From: Microbacter sp. GSS18
GTDB lineage: Bacteria; Actinomycetota; Actinomycetes; Actinomycetales; Microbacteriaceae
Reading direction: 5' to 3'
Assembly: GCA_029319145.1 (NCBI GenBank)
Contig: CP119753.1
Location: 372,001 to 436,000, forward strand
Length of the DNA: 64,000 nt
Position numbers and translations under genes: made by a program. Below the pieces are notes generated by a model. The model was given only the letters and a program-made list of their open reading frames with translations, was not told the DNA's origin and made no database searches. Of this stretch, positions 49,546 through 57,394 are shown piece by piece. How positions within the stretch are numbered: position 1 is the first letter of the stretch; each line of letters starts with the position of its first letter.

Positions 49546-50514
49546 ATGGGACTGGACGTGCTCGGACTCGGCGTGGTCGAGCACCGGGTGTACGAGCACC
49601 TGGTGCGCCATCGGGCGACGCCGGCGGACCGGCTCGCGGCCGATCTCGGGCTGCGCTCCACCGATGTCGGCGCCGCGATCGCCGAGCTCACGGCGCTGGG
49701 GCTCGTCGCGCGCGACGGCGTCGACGCCGAGCGCCTGGTCGCCGCGCCCCCGGACGTCGCTCTCGGCGCCCTCATCCTGCAGCACGAGGACCGTCTGCGG
49801 CAGGCGGAGTCCGAGATGCTGCTGCTCGAGCGCCTCTATCGCGATGCCGGCTCTGGCGAAGCCGATGTCGTCGACGTCGTGCGCGGCACCGAGGCGGTGC
49901 GCCACCGCTTCAACCAGCTTCAGCGCGGCGCGCGCCACGAGGTGCTCCTCTTCGTCAAGGGCGACGCCGTCGCGGTCGACCGCGACGAGAACGTCGAGGA
50001 GGAGGTCGCGATCGCCCGCGGCATCCGGTACCGCTACATCCTGGAGCGCGCACGGCTGGAGGCCCCCGGCGTCATCGACGCGGCGCGCGAGGCGATCGAG
50101 TCCGGCCTCGAGGTCAGGGTCGCCGGCGAACTGCCCACGCGCATGCTCATCGTCGATCGCACCGTGGCGATGGTTCCGCTGGCCACCGGGGGCGAGGACC
50201 AGTCCTCGGGCGCGCTGCTGCTGCACGCCGGCGGCCTGGTGGACCTGGCGCTCAGCCTGTTCGAGCGCACGTGGGCCTCGGCATCGCACCTGGTCGCCGC
50301 CGGCGACGGAGCGCTCGACGAGGTCGAGCTCGACGAGGAGGAGCGCGAGGTGCTCGCGCTGCTGGACGCAGGTCTCACCGACCGCGCCATCGGCCTGCGC
50401 ACCGGCATGTCGGTGCGCACCGTGCAGCGGCGCGTGCGCGATCTCATGGACCGCGCCGACGTCGATACGCGCCTGCAGCTGGGAGTGGCTGCCGTCCGCC
50501 GCGGCTGGCTCTGA
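49546..50514 (+). CDS. TrmB-like/LuxR-type two-HTH regulator
   Basis: A 322-residue transcription factor. An N-terminal winged helix (VEHRVYEHLVRHRATPADRLAADLGL, in parts) of the TrmB type is followed by a central ligand-like domain with PLD-like strands (RHEVLLFVKGDAV, LEVRVAGELPTRMLIVDRTVAM) and a C-terminal LuxR HTH (LLDAGLTDRAIGLRTGMSVRTVQRRVRDLMDRA, in parts). The start MGLDVLG follows GGAGGACG; an ATG at 49480 would add 22 residues. Divergent from the subtilase gene, which it may control. Confidence 0.88.
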   Translation: MGLDVLGLGVVEHRVYEHLVRHRATPADRLAADLGLRSTDVGAAIAELTALGLVARDGVDAERLVAAPPDVALGALILQHEDRLRQAESEMLLLERLYRDAGSGEADVVDVVRGTEAVRHRFNQLQRGARHEVLLFVKGDAVAVDRDENVEEEVAIARGIRYRYILERARLEAPGVIDAAREAIESGLEVRVAGELPTRMLIVDRTVAMVPLATGGEDQSSGALLLHAGGLVDLALSLFERTWASASHLVAAGDGALDEVELDEEEREVLALLDAGLTDRAIGLRTGMSVRTVQRRVRDLMDRADVDTRLQLGVAAVRRGWL

Positions 50515-50515
50515 T

Positions 50516-50533
50516 CCCGCGCGTCAGCGCGGG
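50516..50533. terminator. Short bidirectional terminator
   Basis: CCCGCGC-GTCA-GCGCGGG hairpin just after the regulator stop and spanning the SixA stop codon. Confidence 0.55.
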
Positions 50534-50994
50534 GTGTCGAACGTCCAGTCGAGCGGATCCACGGCGTCGACGATCGCCCAGTCGTCGGCATCCCAGGTGA
50601 AGGTCGCGACGGCGCAGGTCGGCATGCGGCCGATGCCCTCGCGCGAGAGGTGACCGGCCAGCACCGTCATCCCCGGATCGTGCGCGACCAGCAGCACCGA
50701 CCGGTGCCCGCTCTCGGCGGCATACGCCAGCAGCGTCTTCGCGCTCGCGCCGTACAGGCCGGCGGCCTCGACCACCGGCGTCGCGAGGGCGTCCGAGAAC
50801 GCCTCGGCGGTGGTGCGCGCACGCAGCGCCGTGCTCGAGAGGATCGTCTCGGGTCGGAAGCCGGTGTCGGCCAGCATCCGGGCCATCCGCGGTGCGTCCC
50901 GGCGCCCGCGTTCGTTGAGGGGCCGGTCGTGGTCGTCCAGGTGCGGATCGCCCCAATCCGACTTCGCATGGCGGACCAGTGCCAGGCGGATCAC
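50524..50994 (-). CDS. sixA: SixA-type phosphohistidine phosphatase
   Basis: A 156-residue histidine phosphatase. The phosphohistidine motif LVRHAKSDW (His about 10) and the second His in LLVAHDPGM are present, with RARTTAEAF between. E. coli SixA removes phosphate from the histidines of phosphotransfer proteins (ArcB/PTS Npr). GTG start overlapping a tiny upstream reading frame by four bases (GTGA), which suggests coupled initiation. Confidence 0.92.
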   Translation of the reverse strand: MIRLALVRHAKSDWGDPHLDDHDRPLNERGRRDAPRMARMLADTGFRPETILSSTALRARTTAEAFSDALATPVVEAAGLYGASAKTLLAYAAESGHRSVLLVAHDPGMTVLAGHLSREGIGRMPTCAVATFTWDADDWAIVDAVDPLDWTFDTPR

Positions 50995-51023
50995 GACGCC
51001 GCCGCGACGGGAAGAAGGGTCAT
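50991..51023 (-). CDS. Possible 10-residue leader peptide of sixA
   Basis: ATG at 51023, six bases after a TACCGT box (51035-51030), opens a frame MTLLPVAAAS that ends in a TGA overlapping the sixA GTG. It looks like a leaderless micro-frame that feeds ribosomes to sixA, which itself has no clear Shine-Dalgarno sequence. Too short for coding statistics; inference only. Confidence 0.35.
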   Translation of the reverse strand: MTLLPVAAAS

Positions 51024-51070
51024 GATCCGACGGTACCGCGCCGGTGCGGGTGCCGGGTCTCGGCCGCGTC

Positions 51071-52342
51071 TCAGACCAGCAGCGCGTGCGCGATCGAGAA
51101 GATCGCGACGCCCGCCAGCGCGCCGACGATCGTGCCGTTGAGGCGGATGTACTGCAGGTCCCGGCCGACCATGAGCTCGATCTTCTCCGTCGTCTCGTCG
51201 GGATCCCACCGCTCGACGGTGTCGGTGATGAGCGAGGCGATGTCGTGCCGGTACCGCTCGACGAGGAACACCGCCGCGTCCACGACCCACGCATCCACGC
51301 GGCGCTGCGCGGCGACATCGGTCGTCAGACGGGCGCCGAGGTCGATCACGGCGCTCGCCGCCCGCGCCCGCAGGGCGCTGTCCGGGTCCTCGAGCGCCGA
51401 CAGCAGCCCGGACTTCGCGGTGTTCCACGCCTCGGCGGCGAGTTCGCGCACGCGGGGGCTGTCGAACACCGACTCCTTGGCGTCCTCGAACCGACCGATC
51501 GTCGCCGGGTCGTGCTGCAGGTTCGCCGCGAGACGCTCGAGATAGCCGTCGAGGGCGATGCGGGCGGGGTGCCGGCGGTCGGCCTGCACCGCCGCGACGA
51601 AGCGCACCGCCTCGGTGTAGACGGTCTCGTCGACCAGCCGCGCGGCGATCGAGGGCACCCACGCGGGCAGCCGCCGCGACACGAGCCCCGCGAAGGCTGC
51701 GCGGTTGGCGGTGAGCCACACCGCGATCGTGTCGACTCCCAGATCGACCGCCTCGTGGTGGGCCCCCGAGTCCAGGATGCGCGCGAGCCACTCGCCCAGC
51801 GGCGGCCCCCACTCGGGCGCGATCAGGTGCTCGCGGGCGAGCTGCTCGATGACGCCCTGGACGTCGTCGTCGCTGAGCGCGCGCAGCACGCCCGCCGCGA
51901 CCGCCGAGCCCTCGGTGACGACGCGCTCGGCGTGGTCGGGCTCGCCGAGCCACTCGCCCAGACGCGCGGCGATCGCCGTCGCCTCCAGGCGTCGGCGCAC
52001 GACGTCGCCACGCAGGAACTCGGTCTCGACGAACTCGCCCAGCGTCTGCCCGATCTCGTCCTTGCGGCGCGGGATGATCGCGGTGTGGGGGATGGGGATG
52101 CCGAACGGATGCCGGAACAGCGCGGTCACGGCGAACCAGTCCGCCAGGGCGCCCACCATGCCGCCCTCGGCGGCCGCGCGCACATACCCCAGCCAGGGGA
52201 CGCTGCGCTCGAAGGCGAAAGCGACGGCGAACACGATCGCCATCCCCACGAGGGCACCGAGGGCCACGGCCTTCATGACGCGCAGGCCGCGCAGGCGCTC
52301 GCGGTCGGCGGGGCTGAGCAGAGCCGGGGGTGTGCGCGTCAT
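51071..52342 (-). CDS. DUF445-family membrane protein
   Basis: A 423-residue protein with two spans near the N-terminus (VMKAVALGALVGMAIVFAVAFAF and GGMVGALADWFAVTALF) and one at the extreme C-terminus (GTIVGALAGVAIFSIAHALLV). GMVGALADWFAVTALFRHPFGIPIPHTAIIP (in parts) is the DUF445 signature. Repeated helical units lie between. Function unknown. Its ATG overlaps the acyl-CoA dehydrogenase stop by four bases, so the two are co-translated. Confidence 0.92.
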   Translation of the reverse strand: MTRTPPALLSPADRERLRGLRVMKAVALGALVGMAIVFAVAFAFERSVPWLGYVRAAAEGGMVGALADWFAVTALFRHPFGIPIPHTAIIPRRKDEIGQTLGEFVETEFLRGDVVRRRLEATAIAARLGEWLGEPDHAERVVTEGSAVAAGVLRALSDDDVQGVIEQLAREHLIAPEWGPPLGEWLARILDSGAHHEAVDLGVDTIAVWLTANRAAFAGLVSRRLPAWVPSIAARLVDETVYTEAVRFVAAVQADRRHPARIALDGYLERLAANLQHDPATIGRFEDAKESVFDSPRVRELAAEAWNTAKSGLLSALEDPDSALRARAASAVIDLGARLTTDVAAQRRVDAWVVDAAVFLVERYRHDIASLITDTVERWDPDETTEKIELMVGRDLQYIRLNGTIVGALAGVAIFSIAHALLV

Positions 52343-53505
52343 GGCTCGATCGGTCCGAGCCACGCGGTGGCGACGGTGGAGTGCGCCGACTCGGGGTCGG
52401 AGGGATGGAACTGTCCGGCCAGAACGTCGCGATACAGACGACTGAGTTCGCTCGAGGCGAAGTACGACGATCCGCCCGCGACGAGCATCGCCTCGTCGAC
52501 GATGAGCTTCGCGCTCGACACGGCGCGGTGCTTCAGACCGCTCAGCAGCGAGAACCATCGGGGGCCGTGGTCGGCGCGCTCGTCGACGTCGCGCGCGAGT
52601 GCGGTGATCTGCGGCGGCAGTGCGTCGTAGGCGAGGGCCATGTCGGCCACGCGCCAGCGGATGTCGGGATCCTGGCTGTAGGCCTTGCCGCTGCGCTTGG
52701 ACGTGCGGCGGCCGGCCGTCTCGACGGCGAGGTCGAGCGCGCGTCGAGCGATGCCGGTGTAGACCGAGGCGAGCAGGATCTCGAAGACGCTGAAGATGCC
52801 GAACACGATCGGATCCGGGTTGGGGCCGGGTGCGATGCGGCGCACGACCCGGTCCGGCGGTGCGATCGCGCCGTGGAGCTCGGTCGTGCGCGACTGCGTG
52901 CCCCGCATGCCCAGGGTGTCCCAGTCGTCGCGCGTGCGCACGTCTTCCGAGCGCGGCACGAACGCGTACACCATCTGCGGGGCGTCGGGGCTGGTGGTGT
53001 CCAGGCCGTGCAGGCCCAGCTGCGTCCACACCGGTGCGAGCGACGTGAAGATCTTGGTGCCGGTGAACGCGTAGCCGCCGTCGTCGCGCGGCGCGGCATC
53101 CGTGTCGCAGCCGAACAGGACGAGGTCGTTCCCCGCCTCGCTGATGCCGAACGCGAACACCTCGCCGTCGGCGGCGCCGGACTGCACGAACCGCAGCGTG
53201 TCGATGCCGCGGTCGGCGAGGACCTTGGCCACGCCCGTCCACACCAGATGCATGTTGACGGCGAGGGCCGTCGCGGGCGCGGCTCCAGCGAGGCGCTGCT
53301 GCAGGTCCGCGGCCTGGGCCAGCGTGAGGCCGGCTCCGCCGAGCTCCTCGGGAACGAGGATCGCCAGATAGCCCGCCGACCGAAGCTCATCGAGGTCGGC
53401 CTGCGGGAAGGTGTTGTCGCGGTCGTATCCGGCGGCGCGGGCGCGGACGCGATCCAGGAGGTCCTCGGGGAGGTGGGCGCCGGGGTCGAACGATGATGCG
53501 GTCAC
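52339..53505 (-). CDS. Acyl-CoA dehydrogenase family protein
   Basis: A 388-residue flavoprotein with the ACAD layout: N-terminal helices (LRSAGYLAILVPEELGGAGLT), a beta domain (FAFGISEAG, YAFTGTKIFTS) and the C-terminal helical bundle (SVYTGIARRALDLAVETAG, VDEAMLVAGGSSYFA). The usual catalytic Glu region is replaced by GGSSYFASSELSRLYRDV, the pattern of the DszC/flavin monooxygenase-like branch rather than a classical beta-oxidation enzyme. GTG start six bases after GAGAAT. Divergent from the DUF389 gene. Confidence 0.88.
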   Translation of the reverse strand: MTASSFDPGAHLPEDLLDRVRARAAGYDRDNTFPQADLDELRSAGYLAILVPEELGGAGLTLAQAADLQQRLAGAAPATALAVNMHLVWTGVAKVLADRGIDTLRFVQSGAADGEVFAFGISEAGNDLVLFGCDTDAAPRDDGGYAFTGTKIFTSLAPVWTQLGLHGLDTTSPDAPQMVYAFVPRSEDVRTRDDWDTLGMRGTQSRTTELHGAIAPPDRVVRRIAPGPNPDPIVFGIFSVFEILLASVYTGIARRALDLAVETAGRRTSKRSGKAYSQDPDIRWRVADMALAYDALPPQITALARDVDERADHGPRWFSLLSGLKHRAVSSAKLIVDEAMLVAGGSSYFASSELSRLYRDVLAGQFHPSDPESAHSTVATAWLGPIEP

Positions 53506-53608
53506 ACGCCCATTCTCCCCGTCCGGGCCGTGGCGGGCTCCGGCGCGCGCGGACGGTCGCGGGGCCAAGGTCCTGGCGGCGCGCGTCCGGCGTCACGAGA
53601 ATGTGCGC

Positions 53609-54619
53609 ATGTCAAAGCTGACGCGCACGCTGATCCCGCCCTCGCAGCGGTACACGATCCCGGGGCTGCTCGACCTGCTCGACCTGTCGCACGGCGACGC
53701 GAGGAGCAAACGCACCGGCTTCACGATCATGCTCGTGCTGTCGGGGATCATCGCGGTGGCGGGCGTGCTGGCCGACTCCACCGCGACGGTGATCGGCGCC
53801 ATGATCATCGCGCCGCTGGGAACCCCCATCCTGGGCATCGCGGCCGGCATCGTCACCGGCCACCCGGGCCTGGTCGCGCGCTCGGTGCTGTGGGTCGTGT
53901 TCGGGCTGGGCGTCGTCGTCGTCATCGGCGCGGTGCTGTCGTTCGGCGTCGCCGACCCCGCCGTGCTCACCACCAACGGTCAGATCACCGGACGCACCTC
54001 GCCGAGGATCGTGGACCTCGTGGCGGCCCTCGCCACCGGCATGGCGGGCGCGTTCGCGATGAGCCGCAAGGACCTCAGCGCCGTGCTGCCCGGCGTCGCC
54101 ATCGCGATCTCGCTCGTGCCCCCGCTCGGGGTGGTCGGCGTATGCGCCGGCCAGGGGGCGTGGAGCGAGGCCCTCGGCGCCCTCATCCTGTTCCTGTGCA
54201 ACGTGGTCGCGCTCGTGATCGCCGGCAGCATCGTGTTCACGATGGCCGGCTACGCGCGCAATCCCAACGCCTCGCCCACGACGAACCGCCGACGTGCGTA
54301 CTCGATCGTCGCGGTGCTGTCGATCCTCATCGCCCTGCCGCTCGCGGCCAACAGCGTCGTGACGCTGTTCTACGCGCGCACGACTTATGCCATCCACCAG
54401 GCGACGGGGGCCTGGCTCGACGACGCCGACATCGACTACACCATCAACGGCATCACCTGGACGAACCGCACCGCCAACGTCGAGCTCTTCACCGAGGACG
54501 GCTCGCTGGGGGACCAGTCCACGCTCGAGTCGTCGCTGGCCGACAGCGTGCCCGACTGGGTCACGGTGACCATCCACGTCACACCGGCGACCACCCACGT
54601 CGTCTACGGCGGGTCCTGA
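53609..54619 (+). CDS. DUF389 membrane protein
   Basis: A 336-residue protein with about six to seven spans and the DUF389 core: FTIMLVLSGIIAVAGVLADS, TATVIGAMIIAPLGTPILGI, VALATGMAGAFAM region and AIAISLVPPLGVVGVCAGQG. C-terminal soluble domain (about 250-336). Function unknown. ATG six bases after GAGAAT, the same arrangement as its divergent neighbour. Confidence 0.9.
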   Translation: MSKLTRTLIPPSQRYTIPGLLDLLDLSHGDARSKRTGFTIMLVLSGIIAVAGVLADSTATVIGAMIIAPLGTPILGIAAGIVTGHPGLVARSVLWVVFGLGVVVVIGAVLSFGVADPAVLTTNGQITGRTSPRIVDLVAALATGMAGAFAMSRKDLSAVLPGVAIAISLVPPLGVVGVCAGQGAWSEALGALILFLCNVVALVIAGSIVFTMAGYARNPNASPTTNRRRAYSIVAVLSILIALPLAANSVVTLFYARTTYAIHQATGAWLDDADIDYTINGITWTNRTANVELFTEDGSLGDQSTLESSLADSVPDWVTVTIHVTPATTHVVYGGS

Positions 54620-54677
54620 CCGCGGGCGACCGCGCTCCGCGGCCCCGGCGGGGCGGCATCCGGGTCAAGATGGAGTC

Positions 54678-55097
54678 ATGATCTCGACCGAGCTGGCGCT
54701 CGCCCTGCGGGAGGCGGGCCTGATCTGGCACCCGCGCTCGGGCGACCGCTTCCAGCTCGACGAGCCCGAGTTCGAAGCCGACGTCTTCACCGTGAGCGAG
54801 ATGACGATCGAGCCGCGGGAGTACTCGACGGGCCGCATCCTCGCCTTCAACGGCACGACCGAGTGGGCGCTGGACTCCGTCGCGCTCGAGGATGCGCTGT
54901 GGCTGCCCCACGAGCATCAGCTGCGCGAACTCCTGCGGGGCAGCTTCCAGGCGCTGCGGCGGCTGCCCGACACCCACGAGGTCGAGATCGTGCTGGGGCG
55001 GGGGACCGCGGCCGAGGAGGTGCTCGTGTTCGAGCATCCCGAGCCGGCGGACGCCTATGCCCTCGCGGTCCGCGAGCTGCTGCGGCGCATCGCCTGA
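54678..55097 (+). CDS. Uncharacterised soluble protein
   Basis: A 139-residue acidic protein without signal or membrane segments. ISTELALALREAGLIWHPRSG, DRFQLDEPEF, EADVFTVSEMTIEPREYST and LAFNGTTEWALDSVALEDALWLPHE are typical of short actinobacterial proteins sometimes labelled pilus assembly CpaE, a name not supported by any motif here. Start follows GGAG. Function unknown. Confidence 0.8.
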   Translation: MISTELALALREAGLIWHPRSGDRFQLDEPEFEADVFTVSEMTIEPREYSTGRILAFNGTTEWALDSVALEDALWLPHEHQLRELLRGSFQALRRLPDTHEVEIVLGRGTAAEEVLVFEHPEPADAYALAVRELLRRIA

Positions 55098-55113
55098 CGC
55101 GCCGCGATCGGTC

Positions 55114-56319
55114 TCACGTGACCAGGTCGACCGGCTCGGTGTCGGGGATGGGGCTGGCGTCGCGACCGCGCAGGTCGGGGAAGCCGCGTACGAACACGAT
55201 CGAGACCAGGACGCCGGCGACGCAGAACGCCGTCGCGGCGACGTAGGCGCCGCTCGGGCCGACGCCGTCGATGAGGAATCCGGCGACGGCCGAGCCCGCG
55301 GCCGCGCCGATGAGTTGGCCGGTGTTGATCCAGCCGTACGCCTCGGCGGTGTCGCTGAACTTCACGCTCACCGACGTCATCGTGAACATCACGGCGAACG
55401 CGGGCGCGATGCCGATGCCCGCGATCAGGAGCGTTCCGCCCAGCCACCACGCGTTCAGCGACACCATCGTCAGCGCCAGGCCCGCCGCCACGATCGCCAT
55501 GCGCCGCGCCATCGCCCACGGGCCCATGGGCAGATGCCCGAACGTGAGCCCCCCGGCGAGGCTGCCGACGGCGAACAGCGCCAGCACGACGCCGGCCTCG
55601 TAGCCCCCATGGCCGAACGTCGCGACCACACCGGCCTCGACCGCGGCGCACGCGCCGATCAGCAGGAAGCCGACGACCGTCGCGAGCACCACCGGTGGCT
55701 TCAGCAGCACACGGCCCAGCCGCCGTCGGCTGCGCGGGATGCGCACGCGTCCGACCTCGGGGGAGAGGATGAACCAGGCTCCGCCGCCGATCAGGACGGC
55801 CACGACCATCAGGAGCGCCTCGACGGTGCCGATCTGGGTGCCGACGAACGTCACCAGCACGGGGGCGGCGACCCAGATCAGCTCCTGCAGCGACGCGTCC
55901 AGCGAGAACAGCGGGGTCAGCTGCGACGAGTTGACCAGCTTGGGGTAGATCGTGCGGGCCGCCGACTGCACCGGCGGCGTCGAGAGCCCCGCGATGAGGC
56001 CGAGGGCGGCGTATGCGGGGACGACCATCTCGACCAGCGCCATCGCGGTGATCGCCGCCGCGCACACCACGAGCGTCACCGTCAGGACCTTGCGCATGCC
56101 CCACAGGCCCATCCAGCGGCTGGTGACCGGGCCCGCCACGGCCTGGCCGATGGACGTCGCCGCCAGGACGATCCCCGCGGCGGCGTACGACCCGGTGACG
56201 CGCTCGATGTGGAGGAGCACCGCGAGGCTGAGCATCCCTCCGGGGAAGCGCGCCGTCAGCTGCGCGGCGATGATGCGTCCGACGCCCGGCGTGCGCAGAA
56301 GGTCCCGATAGCCCGTCAC
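55114..56319 (-). CDS. MFS transporter
   Basis: A 401-residue protein with twelve predicted spans in two six-helix halves (GYAALGLIAGLSTPPVQSAAR, EAGVVLALFAVGSLAGGL). The signature-like loop between TM2 and TM3 reads SRWMGLWGMRKVL. No substrate can be inferred; homologues are usually called drug or sugar efflux. GTG start six bases after TAACGT (leaderless layout). Confidence 0.9.
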   Translation of the reverse strand: MTGYRDLLRTPGVGRIIAAQLTARFPGGMLSLAVLLHIERVTGSYAAAGIVLAATSIGQAVAGPVTSRWMGLWGMRKVLTVTLVVCAAAITAMALVEMVVPAYAALGLIAGLSTPPVQSAARTIYPKLVNSSQLTPLFSLDASLQELIWVAAPVLVTFVGTQIGTVEALLMVVAVLIGGGAWFILSPEVGRVRIPRSRRRLGRVLLKPPVVLATVVGFLLIGACAAVEAGVVATFGHGGYEAGVVLALFAVGSLAGGLTFGHLPMGPWAMARRMAIVAAGLALTMVSLNAWWLGGTLLIAGIGIAPAFAVMFTMTSVSVKFSDTAEAYGWINTGQLIGAAAGSAVAGFLIDGVGPSGAYVAATAFCVAGVLVSIVFVRGFPDLRGRDASPIPDTEPVDLVT

Positions 56320-56325
56320 GGATCA

Positions 56326-56331
56326 ACGTTA
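56326..56331 (-). promoter_or_regulatory. -10 element of leaderless MFS gene
   Basis: Minus-strand TAACGT, six bases, then GTG at 56319. Confidence 0.5.
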
Positions 56332-56446
56332 CCGGTCGGCGATCCCCTCGGTGCGCGCCGTGACACCCCGCCGACGCGCGCGCGACACGCCGACGGCGCT
56401 TTCCACAGGCGAATCGATGTCGGTGGCCGGCTCTAGCCTCCCCATC

Positions 56447-56575
56447 TGTGGACAACTTCCAGCGGCGGTCGCTTAAGGGCCGTGATCACGCGATTCCGAA
56501 CGGGTCCCACGACCCGCTCGGCTGTGGATGAAGTGGTGGAGAACCTGTGGTGAGGCTGCGGATAACGGTGGAAAA
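56447..56575. promoter_or_regulatory. Cluster of DnaA-box-like 9-mers upstream of nrdH
   Basis: TGTGGACAA (56447-56455), TGTGGATGA (56523-56531), TGCGGATAA (56557-56565) and GGTGGAAAA (56567-56575), all in the same orientation. In reverse complement the first is TTGTCCACA, the favoured actinobacterial DnaA box; the next two have one mismatch to TTATCCACA and the last two mismatches. No other genes lie in 56320-56690. Confidence 0.5.
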
Positions 56576-56589
56576 CTACACGGATGTAA

Positions 56590-56643
56590 CTACTACCCCT
56601 TGTGGTGCCCCCCAATGTCTGTACCCATATGTAGTATTGGTGT
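56590..56643 (+). promoter_or_regulatory. nrdHIEF promoter with NrdR-like boxes
   Basis: A -10 candidate TAGTAT (56632-56637) sits inside CCATATGTAGTATTGG (56625-56640). A second similar element, ACTACTACCCCTTGTG, lies about three helical turns upstream. Paired AT-richer 16-mers at integer-turn spacing that overlap the promoter are the usual NrdR layout, but the match is by eye. The leader to nrdH is about 47 nt and carries GAGGGGAGAG. Confidence 0.45.
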
Positions 56644-56690
56644 CCCGGCGGGGGGTCTGCCGGACGTAATGAGGGGAGAGACGGATCCAT

Positions 56691-56924
56691 ATGTCGATCA
56701 CGGTCTACACGAAGCCGGCCTGTGTCCAGTGCAACGCGACGTATCGCGCGCTCGACTCGAAGGGCATCGAATACGAGATCCACGACCTGTCGGAGGACCC
56801 GGCGGCACTCGAGCGCGTGAAGTCGCTCGGCTACCTGCAGGCGCCGGTCGTGGTCACCGACGAGGATCACTGGTCGGGCTTCCGTCCCGACAAGATCGAC
56901 GAGCTCGCGACTCGTCTGGTGTGA
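56691..56924 (+). CDS. nrdH: Glutaredoxin-like NrdH
   Basis: A 77-residue NrdH-redoxin with CVQC at residues 11-14 and the class-specific [14 protein letters not shown] and [10 protein letters not shown] segments. Thioredoxin-reductase-driven electron donor for the class Ib ribonucleotide reductase. First gene of nrdHIEF; its stop overlaps the nrdI GTG by four bases. Confidence 0.97.
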   Translation: MSITVYTKPACVQCNATYRALDSKGIEYEIHDLSEDPAALERVKSLGYLQAPVVVTDEDHWSGFRPDKIDELATRLV

Positions 56925-57394
56925 CCCACGTGGCAACCGCGGTCGCAGGACGCAGCGCGGTTGCCGACGGGGCGGCCGCGGTTCCGCTCCTGGTCTACTT
57001 CTCCAGCACCTCCGGGAACACCGCCCGCTTCGTCGACAAGCTCGGACTGCGCGCGTTGCGCATCCCGCTGCACTCCACGGAGCCCCGGCTCGAAGTCGAC
57101 GAGCCCTATGTCCTCATCACCCCCACCTACGGCGGAGGCCAGGGGCGCGGAGTCGAGAAGGGCGCTGTGCCCAAGCAGGTCATCCGCTTCCTCAACGACG
57201 ACCACAACCGCGGTCTCATCCGCGGCGTGATCTCGGCGGGGAACACCAACTTCGGCGAGCACTTCTGCTTCGCCGGTGACGTCATCAGCCGCAAGTGCCG
57301 CGTGCCGCACTTGTATCGGCTCGAACTCTTCGGCACGCCGGAAGACGTGGATCGCGTAGGCGACGGATTGGAACGATGGTGGAATCAGCAGTGA
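56921..57394 (+). CDS. nrdI: Class Ib RNR flavodoxin-like protein NrdI
   Basis: A 157-residue Nrd[20 protein letters not shown] (FMN phosphate loop), [11 protein letters not shown] and [21 protein letters not shown] (in parts). It supplies the oxidant that builds the Mn(III)2-tyrosyl radical of NrdF. GTG 56921 overlaps nrdH; GTG 56930 is an alternative. The C-terminus overlaps nrdE by 19 bp. Confidence 0.96.
   Translation: MTHVATAVAGRSAVADGAAAVPLLVYFSSTSGNTARFVDKLGLRALRIPLHSTEPRLEVDEPYVLITPTYGGGQGRGVEKGAVPKQVIRFLNDDHNRGLIRGVISAGNTNFGEHFCFAGDVISRKCRVPHLYRLELFGTPEDVDRVGDGLERWWNQQ

Noticed and set aside
54678..55097. Pilus assembly protein CpaE
   Set aside because: The protein is 139 residues and has no P-loop or receiver domain, so the label sometimes given to such proteins is not supported.
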